Below are positions 1 through 10,655 of a DNA stretch of 25,000 nucleotides, one piece after another (the stretch's first letter is position 1; the number at the start of each line of letters is the position of its first letter). Source of the DNA: Owenia fusiformis (taxonomy: Eukaryota > Annelida > Polychaeta > Sabellida > Oweniidae); contig CAIIXF020000263.1 in assembly GCA_903813345.2 (NCBI GenBank), forward strand, positions 1-25,000, in the 5' to 3' direction. Under the pieces are notes generated by a model. The model was not told the DNA's origin and did not search any database. It worked only from the letters and a program-made list of their open reading frames with translations. The position numbers and the translations under genes were made by a program.

Positions 1-670
1 GAAATAATTACTTTTCGTAATTGCAAAACGTCATATTAGGGCTTCAGAAATCACAGGGAAATGATATATTGTGTGGGATAGACTTACAATTGGGAGCTAG
101 AGCTAGCTTAATTAACACTTACAAAGTGTACAGACTTTTAACATCTTACCAACGGTATCCATGGAGTTTTGTGTGACAATGAATCTGTATAGAATACAAA
201 TTACTCTGTTAAAATGTCAACTTATAACATCTCTTAAAGAGTGAATTGTGAAAATACACGTTTTTGCTCAAACCATTGGAAAGCCCATGCTCAAACGTAT
301 CTGTGTATGTGAATGTAAGGGGTTGTAAACATATATTGGTGAAATCAATCGCCATAATGGTTGGTTTATATCTTCTTCATATAAAGTAATCGATTTGTTT
401 GGAAAGTAAAACATAACTTATCTAGAAAACCGATAGACATAACACCCATCAGGGATTTTACACAGGAACAGATTATGATAGTCCACAAGAAGCCTGATTT
501 GCTAGTATCATAACACAGATAAGACAACTTACTGCCTCTATCAGGCTGGAAGGATATAAGGGAAATCCAATACAAAAAACCACCATCAAATCTTTTTCAC
601 AAGCTTAAAAAGTAGGCAGAAGACTAATCTACTAAAGAGAAGCATACTTTTGTAGGCTTACCCGATTATG
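1..670. other. Intergenic, no gene recognised
   Basis: AT-rich sequence with stops in all frames. The longest open stretch (366-575, minus) has no recognisable domain and looks like chance. I see no repeat or RNA gene before the minisatellite begins at 671. Confidence 0.5.
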
Positions 671-889
671 AATCAGAATGGGGCTATACAATAGTAGCCC
701 TATTGTAAATCAGAATGGGGCTATACAATAGTAGCCCTATTGTAAATCAGAATGGGGCTATACAATAGTAGCCCTATTGTAAACCAGGATGGGGCCATAC
801 AAGAGTAGCCCTATTTCAAATCAGGATGAGGCTACTAGTATACAATAGTAGCCCTATTGTAAATCAGGATGGGGGTATACAATACCGTA
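671..889. repeat. Minisatellite, 37-bp unit, about 6 copies, hairpin-forming
   Basis: Three identical 37-bp units (671-707, 708-744, 745-781) are followed by a diverged one (782-818), a 43-bp one with a 6-bp insertion (819-861) and a partial sixth (862-889). Each unit contains GGGCTA, then TACAATAG, then TAGCCC, then TATTGTA. GGGCTA can pair with TAGCCC, or TACAATAG can pair with CTATTGTA. The two stems share bases, so they exclude each other. Homogeneity is highest in the first three copies and decays to the right. A short open frame over the right half (826-1053) is incidental. Confidence 0.93.
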
Positions 890-3104
890 CAGTACATAAT
901 TATCTCGGTATTTTTTCAAACTGGAAGTTTGTCTCACTCTTTTCCAAGTGGAGAGGAGATAGGAAAATCCAAATTCCAAAAATAGATTGCAATAAACAAG
1001 ATAATGTCATCAAACTGTTTTTAAAGTGGTTGATCGTAAAGGTATATAGTTGAAACCAATACTTTGGTCCCTGGGAAATAAAACACTACCCTCATCAGAC
1101 AACTCCAAGAATAAATTGTTTATTAAAATAATGAATCCGGTTCCATTGATTGATATCATAAAAAACATATATCATTAGATACATACCCAAATGAAATAGT
1201 GAAATTCGTGACTTCTGAGGAAGTGAGAATACATTTCAAGGCGATATAAGTATATGTGTGAGGAGCTTCTTGCAAATTGACCCATGGCGGAATTGAAGTA
1301 TGCACACATATCGAGGTGAATATACAATGGAATTTATCAATTTTAATCAGGAGACTATTGATTGCCATTGGACAAGTAGCTGAACAGACTAGGGCTTTAA
1401 AGAAAGTAACTCTACTCAATATTCGAAATAATAGAAGGAAATGAAAATTCCGATAAACATAATGAATGCTGAGTGCCAACGACTAATTTGAGTCATCGAT
1501 TCCACAGTCTGAACAGATTGCATAGATTTTATAAAAATATGAACACCTCAAGACAATCCCGAATTTTAGAAATATGATAAAAGTATCTATTTTGATTCGA
1601 TAAATAGCTAGTCTACAATAAAAACAAAACAAATTGTAAAAATATTTAATTGAGAAAATAAGACACCTGGTCAGATCGAAATCTCAGGGCTAAATTGTGC
1701 GTCAAACCACGAGAGGTTAAAATAAAAGAAAACAGCAGGGTTAGAATATTATTTTCAGATAGATTCGATGAGTCGTCTAATTTAATTTCATTGCACTTGT
1801 CGACAAAATAAACTATCTTCTGTTTCAGGTCAAACGAACTATAATTAATGACTTTTCAGATAGTGGGAATTACTTCTATGCCAACAAAAAACATTTGTGT
1901 TTTTTCGTAATTGATTGTTCCAATACACACTAAAGTGTAGACTGAGATTGGGAGTAGAAGGAAGAGGGCCAATAAGGGCATGGCTTCTGCAAGCGAATGA
2001 TGATAACCAGTCACATTCCGAAGCACTTTAACCTATTTTACATCGATCTAAAGAATACAGATTCTGTCCTGATTCAGATTTTCTGGAAGAGAATAATCGT
2101 ATAATCACACCCATTACCATATCTAGTCATTTGTCCGTTTACTTCAACTAAACATTGAGGCGCCCATCAAATTAAACTCTCCTTTTAGAAATTCATTTAT
2201 TGAAACATCTATATGAAAATTATTCCCATCATGATAAACAATGACACCCCATTTCTTCTCAGAAACAGAAAGATGTTCGGAATGGATTATACTAACAAAT
2301 GCTATTTGATCGTCATGAACAACCAAATGAATTTATCTAAAATATAAAAGAACGCTACAGAATATTTAGACAATATATTGTGACTTGAGGGAAATTCAAC
2401 TTGGTATTCAAATTCATTTTGTGTCAAATGGGATGTTGTTAACGTCAACAATGTCAAAAAAGAGTACAGATAAATTCTCAAGAGTGAGCATACGTCTCAA
2501 TAAGATTGTACTAGTTCAAATTAATACATATATCCACATTTGAGTCCCAAATTTTGATGTGTATTCTTTATTCTATTGGTCATGGCAAGAAATCTTTACT
2601 GGTCATTGACATTTCACCCAATAAAAAGCTGCAGTATTAAAAAAGCAAATGTTGCTAAATATCAGGACCACGTGTTATTATTACATGTTACAGTCGTCAT
2701 TAGCAAAGGACCGCGAGTTGTTTGTAGAATGAATCAGGGGAGTTTTTCATGCATTTCGCCCAATCTTTGCATCTAGAAACATCATTACACTTTAAAACAT
2801 TTTATTGACTATAATATTCCACCATATATTCCAAAACAATTGTCTAATTTCAAGGATTATCTATGGATTAACACCCAGGTATTTTTTATTTTTTAGGGAA
2901 TCATTCATAATCAACGCCTTTGAATCAATAATATGCATGCTGTATTAAATAGGTTTCATGTATGCCAATAATTTCACAAGTTGTGTGAACTGAACACATT
3001 CCTTAATCCCTATAGTATTCTCTTGGAGGAATTTCCCATAGAAATAGTATGGGTATGGTATATTTCCAAGCAGATTTGAGATAACAGGAAAGTAAATCTT
3101 TAAT
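890..3104. other. Intergenic, no gene recognised
   Basis: About 2.2 kb of AT-rich sequence. The longest open frame (1156-1479, minus, 107 codons) has no recognisable motif and no supporting splice or start signals that I can see. At 2430-2450 there is a short near-palindrome around GTTAAC. Nothing else stands out. Confidence 0.45.
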
Positions 3105-3151
3105 ACACCTTACTGGGTTGTGATATAAACAAAAACAACCCAATAAGGTGT
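3105..3151. repeat. Compact inverted repeat (17-bp stem, 13-nt loop)
   Basis: The left arm ACACCTTACTGGGTTGT (3105-3121) and the right arm ACAACCCAATAAGGTGT (3135-3151) are reverse complements with one mismatch, separated by a 13-nt A-rich loop. It lies about 530 bp beyond the stop codon of the innexin. It may be the core of a small foldback element or a transcribed hairpin. The stem is shorter than a typical animal miRNA precursor. Confidence 0.8.
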
Positions 3152-3680
3152 GTATAGAGAATCCTTGAAAATGAGAAATATCTTTTTGGATTATATGGTG
3201 CAATCTTATAGTCAATAAAATGTTTTAAACTTGATGTTTTTTAAATGAAAAACATAAGCGAAATGCATGAAAAAACTCCCCCGATTCATTCTACAAACAA
3301 CTCGTGGTACTTTGTAAACAAGAAAGAAGTTTCAAAAGCTTATTTAATGAGCGAATTTATACTTTCACTTTTACGAATGCTGCTAGCTACATCATTTTTT
3401 AATTATGAAATCAAAAGTACCATTTGATCTACAAATTGACCCTTCGCGCATACTGAACCAAGTATCAAGGCACGGTATAATTGCACATGAATTATCATGG
3501 TCTTTTTTCTGGACCATCGAATTATTGCTTTTGGTGTGCATAATTCGAACTTGTATATATGTGCTGATAATATTCGGATTGTCATAGACCACACTTTATC
3601 TATTTGCATTGTTACAGTTGAGTGAGAAGTGCCAGTATTTTAATATACAGATGAATTTATATTAATAATGTCCCAATCAG
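3152..3680. other. 3' flank of the innexin gene
   Basis: This is the probable 3' UTR and downstream flank on the minus strand. No AATAAA was found within about 300 nt of the stop. An ATTAAA variant lies at about 3398-3403 (minus), some 280 nt past the stop, and could serve as the polyadenylation signal. Open frames of 60-68 codons here overlap on both strands and look like chance. Confidence 0.4.
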
Positions 3681-4880
3681 CTAAAGTGTCAATTGCTCTG
3701 TTCCTAAATCCTGGTCTATATGGCCTCGTCTATGCTGTTTATAATAATCCCAAAGTCCTGCGACTATTTCAGAAACTATAACCTCATTAGCATTCTTACC
3801 TAATAGCCGCAGCACAAATATACCGTCTTGTTTTAGATAAGTGTTTGTAAACTTTGGAACTACTTTCTTCTCAGTGGCTTTGTCATACCTCATCATAAGT
3901 TTAAGATGTTTCTTGACATACATGATTTTGTTACCAGCACATAGCGTGACGATCCAATGGAAAGTACTAATAGCTGACGCTGCAGCGATGAACAGTAACC
4001 AGAACCACAAGAATATGTAGATTTTTTCATTGAAAAGGTTTATCGGCAAAACGCATTGCAATGTATATCTATGTATATTTAAGCCAAATTCCCTTATTTT
4101 GAAATCACAAAGCGTCACTCTTGGGAAACGGGCTGATTCGGTCCAGTCTGTCCCATTTATGAGATCACGAACTACCTCCAAGCCATACAACGTATAGTTC
4201 GTTCCTATAAAGGAGTTTAAGAGGAACAATTGTCCTACAGCATTGGCAAAATAGAAAACCTTGATTAAAAGGTACAGGGATACTAGATAATTCCCATACC
4301 TACGGCCACATACAAGGCAACATTTTGTGGCAAGGTTTTGCCGAAACTTGACGCAACAACCAGCCCGATATTCTCTTTGTGAGTCAAAACATCGGTCCAT
4401 GTGGCGAACAAGATATTGAATTGTTTTATCCCTAATATCAGGATTTAGATGGTGTATGTCAGTAACTGTTTGTACAATGGTATTTACATTGATACCTGAC
4501 TTGTCGTTCAGCATACGCCATACAATGCATGGGATGTAGAAAAGCACTGCTTGTGCAAGCAGGACTATTGGGACCCATTGATAATATCCCAGCTCCTTTT
4601 TCCTTCTTGGTTCATCCTCTAACGGTAACATTTCCCCCACCGGTACATAATATGTATTTTTCACCCAACATAAACTGTTCGCAAAGTTCACATGAGCATC
4701 AGTAAATTTAGCAGGGCACCAACAATGTATAGGAGCACCTACATACTGTTTGCCACTAACCAACAGCGCAAACACTACCAGAATAACGGCCGTGTATCGA
4801 TAGTTCAAGCGATCCACAAAATCATCGTCGTGGCGCACTGACTGGGTGAAGCGGGTGAGAGCATAGATAAAACTACCCAT
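3681..4880 (-). CDS. Innexin (gap-junction / hemichannel protein), single exon, complete
   Basis: A 399-residue innexin, a four-pass membrane protein whose subunits form invertebrate gap junctions and hemichannels in the plasma membrane. Visible features in order: a short cytoplasmic N-terminus; TM1 about 30-48; extracellular loop 1 with Cys53, Cys55 and Cys71; the family hallmark YYQWV at 99-103 opening TM2 (about 100-121); a cytoplasmic loop rich in Cys (164, 175, 176, 187, 188, 191) with CGRRYGNYLV before TM3 (about 198-222); extracellular loop 2 with Cys258 and Cys276 and possible N-glycosylation at NYT 228 and NGT 242; VLPINLFNEKIY leading into TM4 (about 286-312); and an 87-residue C-tail. 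The length is usual for the family. The start is supported by A at -3, G at +4 and an in-frame TAA 24 nt upstream. There is no frameshift and no internal stop. Intronless innexins are common in lophotrochozoans. The paralogue cannot be assigned. Confidence 0.96.
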   Translation of the reverse strand: MGSFIYALTRFTQSVRHDDDFVDRLNYRYTAVILVVFALLVSGKQYVGAPIHCWCPAKFTDAHVNFANSLCWVKNTYYVPVGEMLPLEDEPRRKKELGYYQWVPIVLLAQAVLFYIPCIVWRMLNDKSGINVNTIVQTVTDIHHLNPDIRDKTIQYLVRHMDRCFDSQREYRAGCCVKFRQNLATKCCLVCGRRYGNYLVSLYLLIKVFYFANAVGQLFLLNSFIGTNYTLYGLEVVRDLINGTDWTESARFPRVTLCDFKIREFGLNIHRYTLQCVLPINLFNEKIYIFLWFWLLFIAAASAISTFHWIVTLCAGNKIMYVKKHLKLMMRYDKATEKKVVPKFTNTYLKQDGIFVLRLLGKNANEVIVSEIVAGLWDYYKQHRRGHIDQDLGTEQLTL

Positions 4881-4990
4881 ATTGGATAATGGGGAGCAGA
4901 CTTACGTATTTCTCGTCTATCTTGTTTGGTCTGCCTTGTAGAAAATTTATTCGATGCACATGATCATTTGGTCGACGCGCGTCTTTCCTC
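4881..4990 (-). promoter_or_regulatory. Putative 5' UTR/promoter of the innexin
   Basis: This is the region immediately upstream of the innexin ATG. A CpG-dense palindromic stretch, GGTCGACGCGCGTC at 4971-4984, stands out from AT-rich surroundings about 95 bp from the start codon. That would suit a promoter-proximal site. No clear TATA box is seen. A GTAAGT on the minus strand just upstream of the ATG cannot be a donor for a leader intron, because only about two dozen bases remain before the ATG. Assignment is by position only. Confidence 0.25.
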
Positions 4991-6929
4991 TCCCTGCCAT
5001 TGTTATCGCACCAGTATCATCTTAAATTATATGGTATGTGATCCGCGATAAAATATAATCCAAGGAATATATTACGTTCAAGGGTTCCTACAAGTTAAAG
5101 CAAAATAGTTGTACATTTTGCAAGGTAGGTAACATAATATGTAGAAAAGATTCATTATGAATGAGTTCTTTTACCTGGATTTATCTAAGATGAATTAGCA
5201 TCATAGACTTACGACAAAACCAACTCAACAACCCTACGCACATATATTTGATCTCATTTTGCACAAGTTCATCATAATATTTTTGTAACTCAAGTAAGAC
5301 CTCAACTCAAAAAGTAGGGGTGTTATTTTAGAGACAGTTAAACAAGGATGAACTCTACTTTTACCTGTAAAAATCGACCCTGGGTACCTGAATGATGCAC
5401 TTATTGATTCATACTTGATAATCTACTTCAGCGTCGATTCACAAAATTACATATTTCTACACATAATGCAACATTTTGCCATTTTATCGCGAACTACAAA
5501 TCGTGAAGTATTTATTATGAAACATTGCTAATTATTTCAATTTGTTATTCATGACATGCATACAGTAATATCGCATACCTGTCTTGTGTTATCAGAGATA
5601 TCTTCTTGTCATCACATATACTGCCTTTATAATGGTTGCGCTTTTACCAGCTTCTTTCACAATTCACTTTACCAGAATATATATGCCTCTCTGAACAGCT
5701 TTTTGGTACAATTATTTTATCATTTTTACACTGTTTTAGTCACATTATGTTGTAAATAATTTGGATTTATCTATTTTAGATCAACTGTTGTTTTTTACTC
5801 GTTAGACGTTGTATGTGGTCTGGTTGTCGAGCATGTTTCTCTCAAATAATTGTCTGGTGAGATTGATGTGCGGATGAAGACACCTGATTCTGTTATTCCA
5901 AACATACGCTATTTTACAAACTTCTCTCATTGGAAGATAACAAGCCAAATATTTTAGACTAATTATCTCGTCATTAGATCCATGCTGTGATGCCTCAAAT
6001 ACCTCCAGTAAATGTGTAATTCCGAAGTTACATTTGTAAGTAAAACTTTCCCATTCCTCACTCAATAATCTTTCTGTGACGTAAAGGCGATTTTTCACCG
6101 CTCAGTAGATCTCTCGTTCATCCAAGCCTGGAACATACAATAAGTAATAATATTGGTTCGATGCTGAATAACGATTAACAACATCGATATTCTCGTAAAT
6201 TATACGACTTTTCATTTGCTATTGTACAAGACATTTTCTTTAATTACAGGTATATGTATCACACAATGAAAAAACAACTGGTTCCACGGACTGAAAACAT
6301 CTCAATCATTTAGTTGTCCCTAACGTTATATCTTGATTCACCTGTATAGGAATGTCGATTTCTTTAAATATATGCATAGATTACCTATAGGGGACGAGTC
6401 CTTTATACGTCGATTTCCATACAAACCACGATTACATTGATTTTAGTATAGATCCTCTATACCCTGGCCATATTGTTATCCACGTCGCAGTTATTAGTAT
6501 ATCTGAACCTTATTGGTAATCCGCGAGTCATTGGGATTCTTATATTTACCCATGTCATTATTAAGGAGCTAATGAGAATACTACGCTATTGTACCTCCTA
6601 CCTGTCTTCTAGCTAACACCCAGGTCAATGTTCTGTTTTATGGCCCAATATCTCCCCTCAAAGCAAAATATAAAAGTGAAAATGGCTTATTTTATAATGA
6701 TCTTATTGTGCCTGAGTCTTCTGAAAAGAATTCTATTGGCTACGAGAGATCAAATGGGAAATCCTTGTCTATGACTCGGGTTCTGCGCATGTGCAATAAA
6801 GGTATAAGTTGATCATGAATACATTATTGCATAATTTAACTTGATCAATTAATGAGGCATCAGGCAATACAAGCTTTCTACAATGAACAAAACGTAATTT
6901 ACTCACGGTCTAGTAAATGTACACGCATA
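4991..6929. other. Intergenic, no gene recognised
   Basis: AT-rich sequence. The best open frame (5802-6098, minus) spans 98 codons but begins with GTG directly after an in-frame stop and shows no motif I recognise. It could be an exon of an unknown gene, or chance. No RNA gene or ordered repeat is seen. Confidence 0.4.
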
Positions 6930-7160
6930 GGTAGTGATTATATCAGAGGCAAAATAATGACATGCCACAACTTTCCATTTATACAATATGGCATAAACAA
7001 GCCAATGGCTGGGTGTGACTTATTAGATTTAAAAGTATATCTCCAGGCAGTTTGTACCGTCAAACACCTGAACATTATTAGATTCAAGAGACGAGTCGAT
7101 ATATTTACATCGTTAGAGATCACAGCTTCTTTTAAATTCTTTCTAGAAAGTATTGATAAT
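6930..7160 (+). pseudogene. Possible piggyBac-type transposase C-terminal remnant
   Basis: An open frame from 6852 to 7229 (125 codons) contains INKPMAGCDLLD at about 6990-7030. This resembles the piggyBac (PGBD) signature of the form YNKxMGGVDLLD, which carries a catalytic-domain Asp. Downstream, KRRVDIFTSLEITASFKFFL roughly matches the following family block, a basic and aromatic stretch then a hydrophobic helix ending in ...NAWLLY. The spacing between the two is somewhat longer than usual. No upstream catalytic domain, TIRs or TTAA flanks were found, so at best it is a short fragment. It could also be a chance open frame, since the antisense strand is also open here. Confidence 0.35.
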
Positions 7161-7164
7161 TTGA

Positions 7165-8049
7165 AAACAAAGTGCCAGAATGAAATGATATATTCATACA
7201 TTTTATGGTATTCGCTAATATGGATTTAGCGCGACTCGAGGGTCCGCTTCCTTCCGCACCGTATGACCTTAATAGGTGCACCCTGAATGATGCACTACAC
7301 AGCGTGATTCACATAGAAATTCAATTATCTATATCCGAAGAAGTATGATTAAAATATAAGTGGACATGGGATGCCATTACTGAATCATCCACGAAATGAT
7401 TGGAATGAAATGGAATCGTATCATTCACTTGTTTTTAAAGGTAGTATCAGATCTAGCGAGCAACCCAAACAAAAATTGTCTCAATTATTTTTGGGCTCAT
7501 ATCATTCTTTATCATGTCTATTTTCTTAAAAAGTCTCATAATGCATTGCATACTTTACTTGAGAAAAACGAAAGATTTCTTACTGTGATGTATTCAATTC
7601 TCTTTAATTGTGGTCACCGCATCTATTGCATTCATTAAGGCCAACAGTATAAGAGAGTCGCTATATATCTAAATAAAGCTAAAAAATAGATGCCAGCACT
7701 TGTTTTTTATTTGTTTTGGTTGAGCCAGACTGCCATATGCTTTAATGGTAAAAACTGCAATAATCACTTAATTTCATGATCTATCAAAAAGTGTTGGTTG
7801 AATGGAGATGTGGCCCCTTTTTAGAAAAGTGGAAAAAGTCATGGGAACTGATTTAAATAATATAACTGCATAGATCAAAGTTATTATTGGTGGAAACTTC
7901 ACCAAGTTATTGCTCTTAAAAAGAAGGAAATGTAAGTCATTCGCAGTTTTAATATGAAAATCCCTTAAAATCTCACAAAAACGAGAATTAGCGAGATTTC
8001 AAAGCTACATAAAAACTCCTCTATTGGACCATGGTCATTGATCAAGCTA
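7165..8049. other. Intergenic, no gene recognised
   Basis: A short GC-richer patch occurs at 7228-7266 within AT-rich sequence. An 80-codon open frame at 7396-7638 (plus) has no recognisable domain. Nothing else is supported. Confidence 0.4.
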
Positions 8050-9121
8050 CAAGGGTCGTTCGACAAGTTTTGCACGAATGCTTCTCAAGCGAAGAGATTT
8101 TATTATGTTCACATGAAATTTCGTACGTATATAGTTTCACCTATTTTACCTTTATATCTGAAGTTTTAGGACCATACGCATCGACTCGCTGAGATACATT
8201 GGTTTTAAAATGTGAACCAATGGTCCCATGGTTCATATGACGTCATTAAATTGAATAAAATTTGTGAATGGCTTGAAAGGCTGATATTGTTTGGTCAATT
8301 TTGTTCTTTGAACAGTTAGTCAGGTTATGTTATAATTGATTTATAATCAATCAAAATATAGAGTTCTTGTGTACTCGTCCGTTGCAGTAATGCATTACTT
8401 TTAGGGTTTTTAGCATTCTGCCCAGTCTCTGAGACCATGTCTGAACCCTCCTACCTAAATGATGTCAAGCCTTCTGATAACTACAGCTACCTTCAATACA
8501 TTTTCCTTTGTCTAATTTCATCTTGGAATACTTAGCAATACCTATAGGAGTCATCGTATGCAATGTCTTAATGCATGAATGAATTTAACTTGTGTAATAC
8601 TGTTTTCGCATTCTTTAACATGTATCATGCTATCAATGTTTTCTGCTTCGATTTTATATTTTGAGTCATATGCTCACAAAATTCCATAAATTGATATGAG
8701 AACTTTGATGTCATAAAATCAAGTGATTTGTTCAAGATGTTTGAAGATTATGATAACGGTCATTCTTTGACACTGCTAAAGACACAACATGAGAAGTATT
8801 GATATAAGATTCATTTTTGGCCATGAAAACAATACTAGATATTGCTTAGATTTAAGTTGATAGTTCATGTAAGTAAATTTGGACATGTTTAGTGATATTG
8901 TAGTTTATATATCATTTGTTTTCTCTTTAAAAATTGATATGGACCGTACCGCCATCACCTTGGTTACCGTAGCAACTGTAAAATGTACTAAGCATACATG
9001 GAAACCTAACAGTCTAAGCAAATAAGATGGGCCGGGGCACATACTTGCCAAATATGAACAAGATTGGTTCATTATTTTCATAATTAGATATATCTGTGCA
9101 AAACGTTTTGAACAACCCTTG
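8050..9121. mobile_element. Non-autonomous mariner-like element with TIRs and TA flanks
   Basis: The left end CAAGGGTCGTTCGACAAG, continuing as TTTTGCACGA, starts at 8050. The right end, read on the minus strand from 9121, is CAAGGGTTGTTCAAAACG, continuing as TTTTGCACAGA. Both ends are bordered by TA (8048-8049 and 9122-9123), the target duplication of the IS630-Tc1-mariner superfamily. The TIRs agree over about 28 bp with a few differences. The 1,072-bp element contains no recognisable transposase in any frame, so it was probably mobilised in trans. Ends of the form CAAGGGT-GTTC are typical of mariner-group elements. Confidence 0.78.
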
Positions 9122-9615
9122 TATTAATCAAACTGTCACAGCTCTGCCAATCAGTGCTAATGAGGTCAGGTTAATTGTCCAGCATGCTGAACCATGGTCT
9201 GCTACAAGATAAATGTGACCTGATAAATTTCTACTTCTAGATAGATAAGAGGTGTTAATTGGTCGAAATCTAAGCTTAGTTATACTAATGATAATATTTA
9301 CAAAAAATGGTCTTACTTTACAAAAAAAGATTATCAGAATGCTATTTGAAATTGCAATTGTAGATTTGTGGCAAATTGAGCACGTTTGATATAAATAACT
9401 TTTTGTCTGTCCATCATCATCTGGGACTGAATGTCGTGTATAAATACTGTAGCGTCTTCGACCATTTTTGATGTTTTGAGTAATGGTTATCAATTAATTA
9501 TTAAAGTTACAACATGTATTGTAATAATTGGTCAATGTAAAATATCAAATATATATGTATATTTAAGTGGGGCCCATAAAATAGAATGTAAAGAGGTCTA
9601 ATCTACCATTTTCAG
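9122..9615. other. Intergenic, no gene recognised
   Basis: The minus strand is open for 121 codons (9128-9493), but the translation shows no domain I recognise and the stretch directly abuts a transposon end. There is a simple TA-rich run at about 9548-9565. It may be non-coding or an old repeat. Confidence 0.4.
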
Positions 9616-9895
9616 CATTGAGTAAGAAATATGTATCAATATAAGACAAATTAAACATTGAGTAAGAAATATGTATCAATATAAGACAAATTAAACATTG
9701 AGTAAGACATATGTATCAATATAAGACAAATTAAACATTGAGTAAGACATATGTATCAATATAAGACAAATTAAACATTGAGTAAGACATATGTATCAAT
9801 ATAAGACAAATTAAACATTGAGTAAGACATACGTATCAATATAAGACAAATTAAACATTGAGTAAGACATATGTATCAATATAAGACAAATTAAA
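9616..9895. repeat. Tandem array, 40-bp unit, 7 copies
   Basis: Seven head-to-tail 40-bp units begin with CATTGAGTAAGAMATAYGTA and end with ACAAATTAAA, with starts at 9616, 9656, 9696, 9736, 9776, 9816 and 9856. The first two units carry GTAAGAAAT; later ones carry GTAAGACAT, and unit 6 has ACGTA for ATGTA. Near identity implies recent expansion. The array stops cleanly after TTAAA at 9895 and resumes for one unit at 10615. The period is not a multiple of three, so open frames through it are incidental. Confidence 0.95.
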
Positions 9896-10614
9896 TATAT
9901 AAGCACTTGTGCCAAAGGGAAAGGACCAAAAGTTGTAATGGAACTTAGCAAGAAAAAGCAAACTCTAAGTGCATACCAGTCAAGAAAAACAAACCCCATA
10001 TAGCCCAAAACCATGATCTAACGTGAAAAGAAACAATGTCTAATACCCCCTTTCCCCTGCCATTCAAGAACCAATATCACAATCCAAGACCAAAAGACCA
10101 AAGGACATTTTATTCATACTGAAATCATTACAATACATGTTGAAGAAAAATTAGAAATTGATAGCCAATAGACTAGATGAGAGTAGAAGTAATCTTGATT
10201 TACGTCATTGAATATTCAAAACTCAGTGAAAGTGATGTCATATTTGAAATCTGCATGTAAAAGTACATCTCAAGATATCAACTTTGAAATTATTTTTTTT
10301 GAAAATGTGACTTCTTGTTCGGGTTGATTCCCCATAGACCCCATGTTACAAAATCACAAAAAGTGATTTGGACAGATAACATTTTCTTTTACTGGACATA
10401 TTTAATTTGCATAACTATTAGATAGATGAGGGTTATATGAAAATTGAACCACGCAAACAGATGTAATTTAAGTTAAAGGGAACTTGTAGGTATAGGTATT
10501 CATACAAGATAGAGCATTTAGTCTCAAATAATGCGGGATAAATAAAATCCAGTCTCCAAGTCCATAGGCGTTTCAAAGGGTCAACATCCATTTCACAAAA
10601 GCCGTCGCCATAAC
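9896..10614. mobile_element. Candidate insertion splitting the 40-bp array
   Basis: A 719-bp segment lies between unit 7, ending in TTAAA, and an eighth unit starting at CATTGAG. Removing it would restore the array in register, which suggests an insertion. It contains a minus-strand copy of a dispersed repeat family (10169-10490). No clear TIR or target duplication is visible at the edges, so the class is unknown. The alternative is that the eighth unit belongs to the repeated element itself. Confidence 0.4.
10169..10490 (-). repeat. Dispersed repeat family, copy 1
   Basis: The reverse complement matches 15744-16096 and, in part, 18652-18890. Shared blocks include AGTTCCCTTTAACTT at one end, GTTCAATTTTCATATAACCC, GGGGTCTATGGGGAATC, GAAGTCACATTTTC, AGATTTCAAATATGACATCA, and the terminus AATGACGTAAATCAAGATTA followed by TCTCATCTAGTCTA. 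It is diverged by substitutions and short indels. The class is unknown; no coding capacity is seen. Confidence 0.85.
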
Positions 10615-10655
10615 CATTGAGTAGGACATATGTATCAATATAAGACAAATTAAAC
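10615..10655. repeat. Orphan unit of the 40-bp array
   Basis: A single unit, CATTGAGTAGGACATATGTA followed by TCAATATAAGACAAATTAAA, matches the array at 9616-9895 with a GTAGG-for-GTAAG change. It lies 719 bp beyond the array and starts at exactly the phase where the array stopped. Confidence 0.9.

Noticed and set aside
826-1053. 75-codon open frame on the plus strand
   Set aside because: It begins inside the 37-bp minisatellite and has no domain or splice support.
1156-1479. 107-codon open frame on the minus strand
   Set aside because: No motif or family resemblance; long chance frames are expected in DNA this size.
4901-4911. GTAAGT donor-like site just upstream of the innexin ATG
   Set aside because: A leader intron would have to end within about two dozen bases, which is too short; the in-frame stop here simply supports the ATG as start.
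5802-6098. 98-codon open frame, minus
   Set aside because: Starts with GTG right after an in-frame TGA and has no recognisable family; kept only as a remote exon possibility.
9128-9493. 121-codon open frame, minus
   Set aside because: No recognised domain; adjoins a transposon end and is probably non-coding.
9811-10014. Open frames reading through the 40-bp array
   Set aside because: The repeat period is not a multiple of three, so the frame changes every unit; the protein is an artefact of the array.
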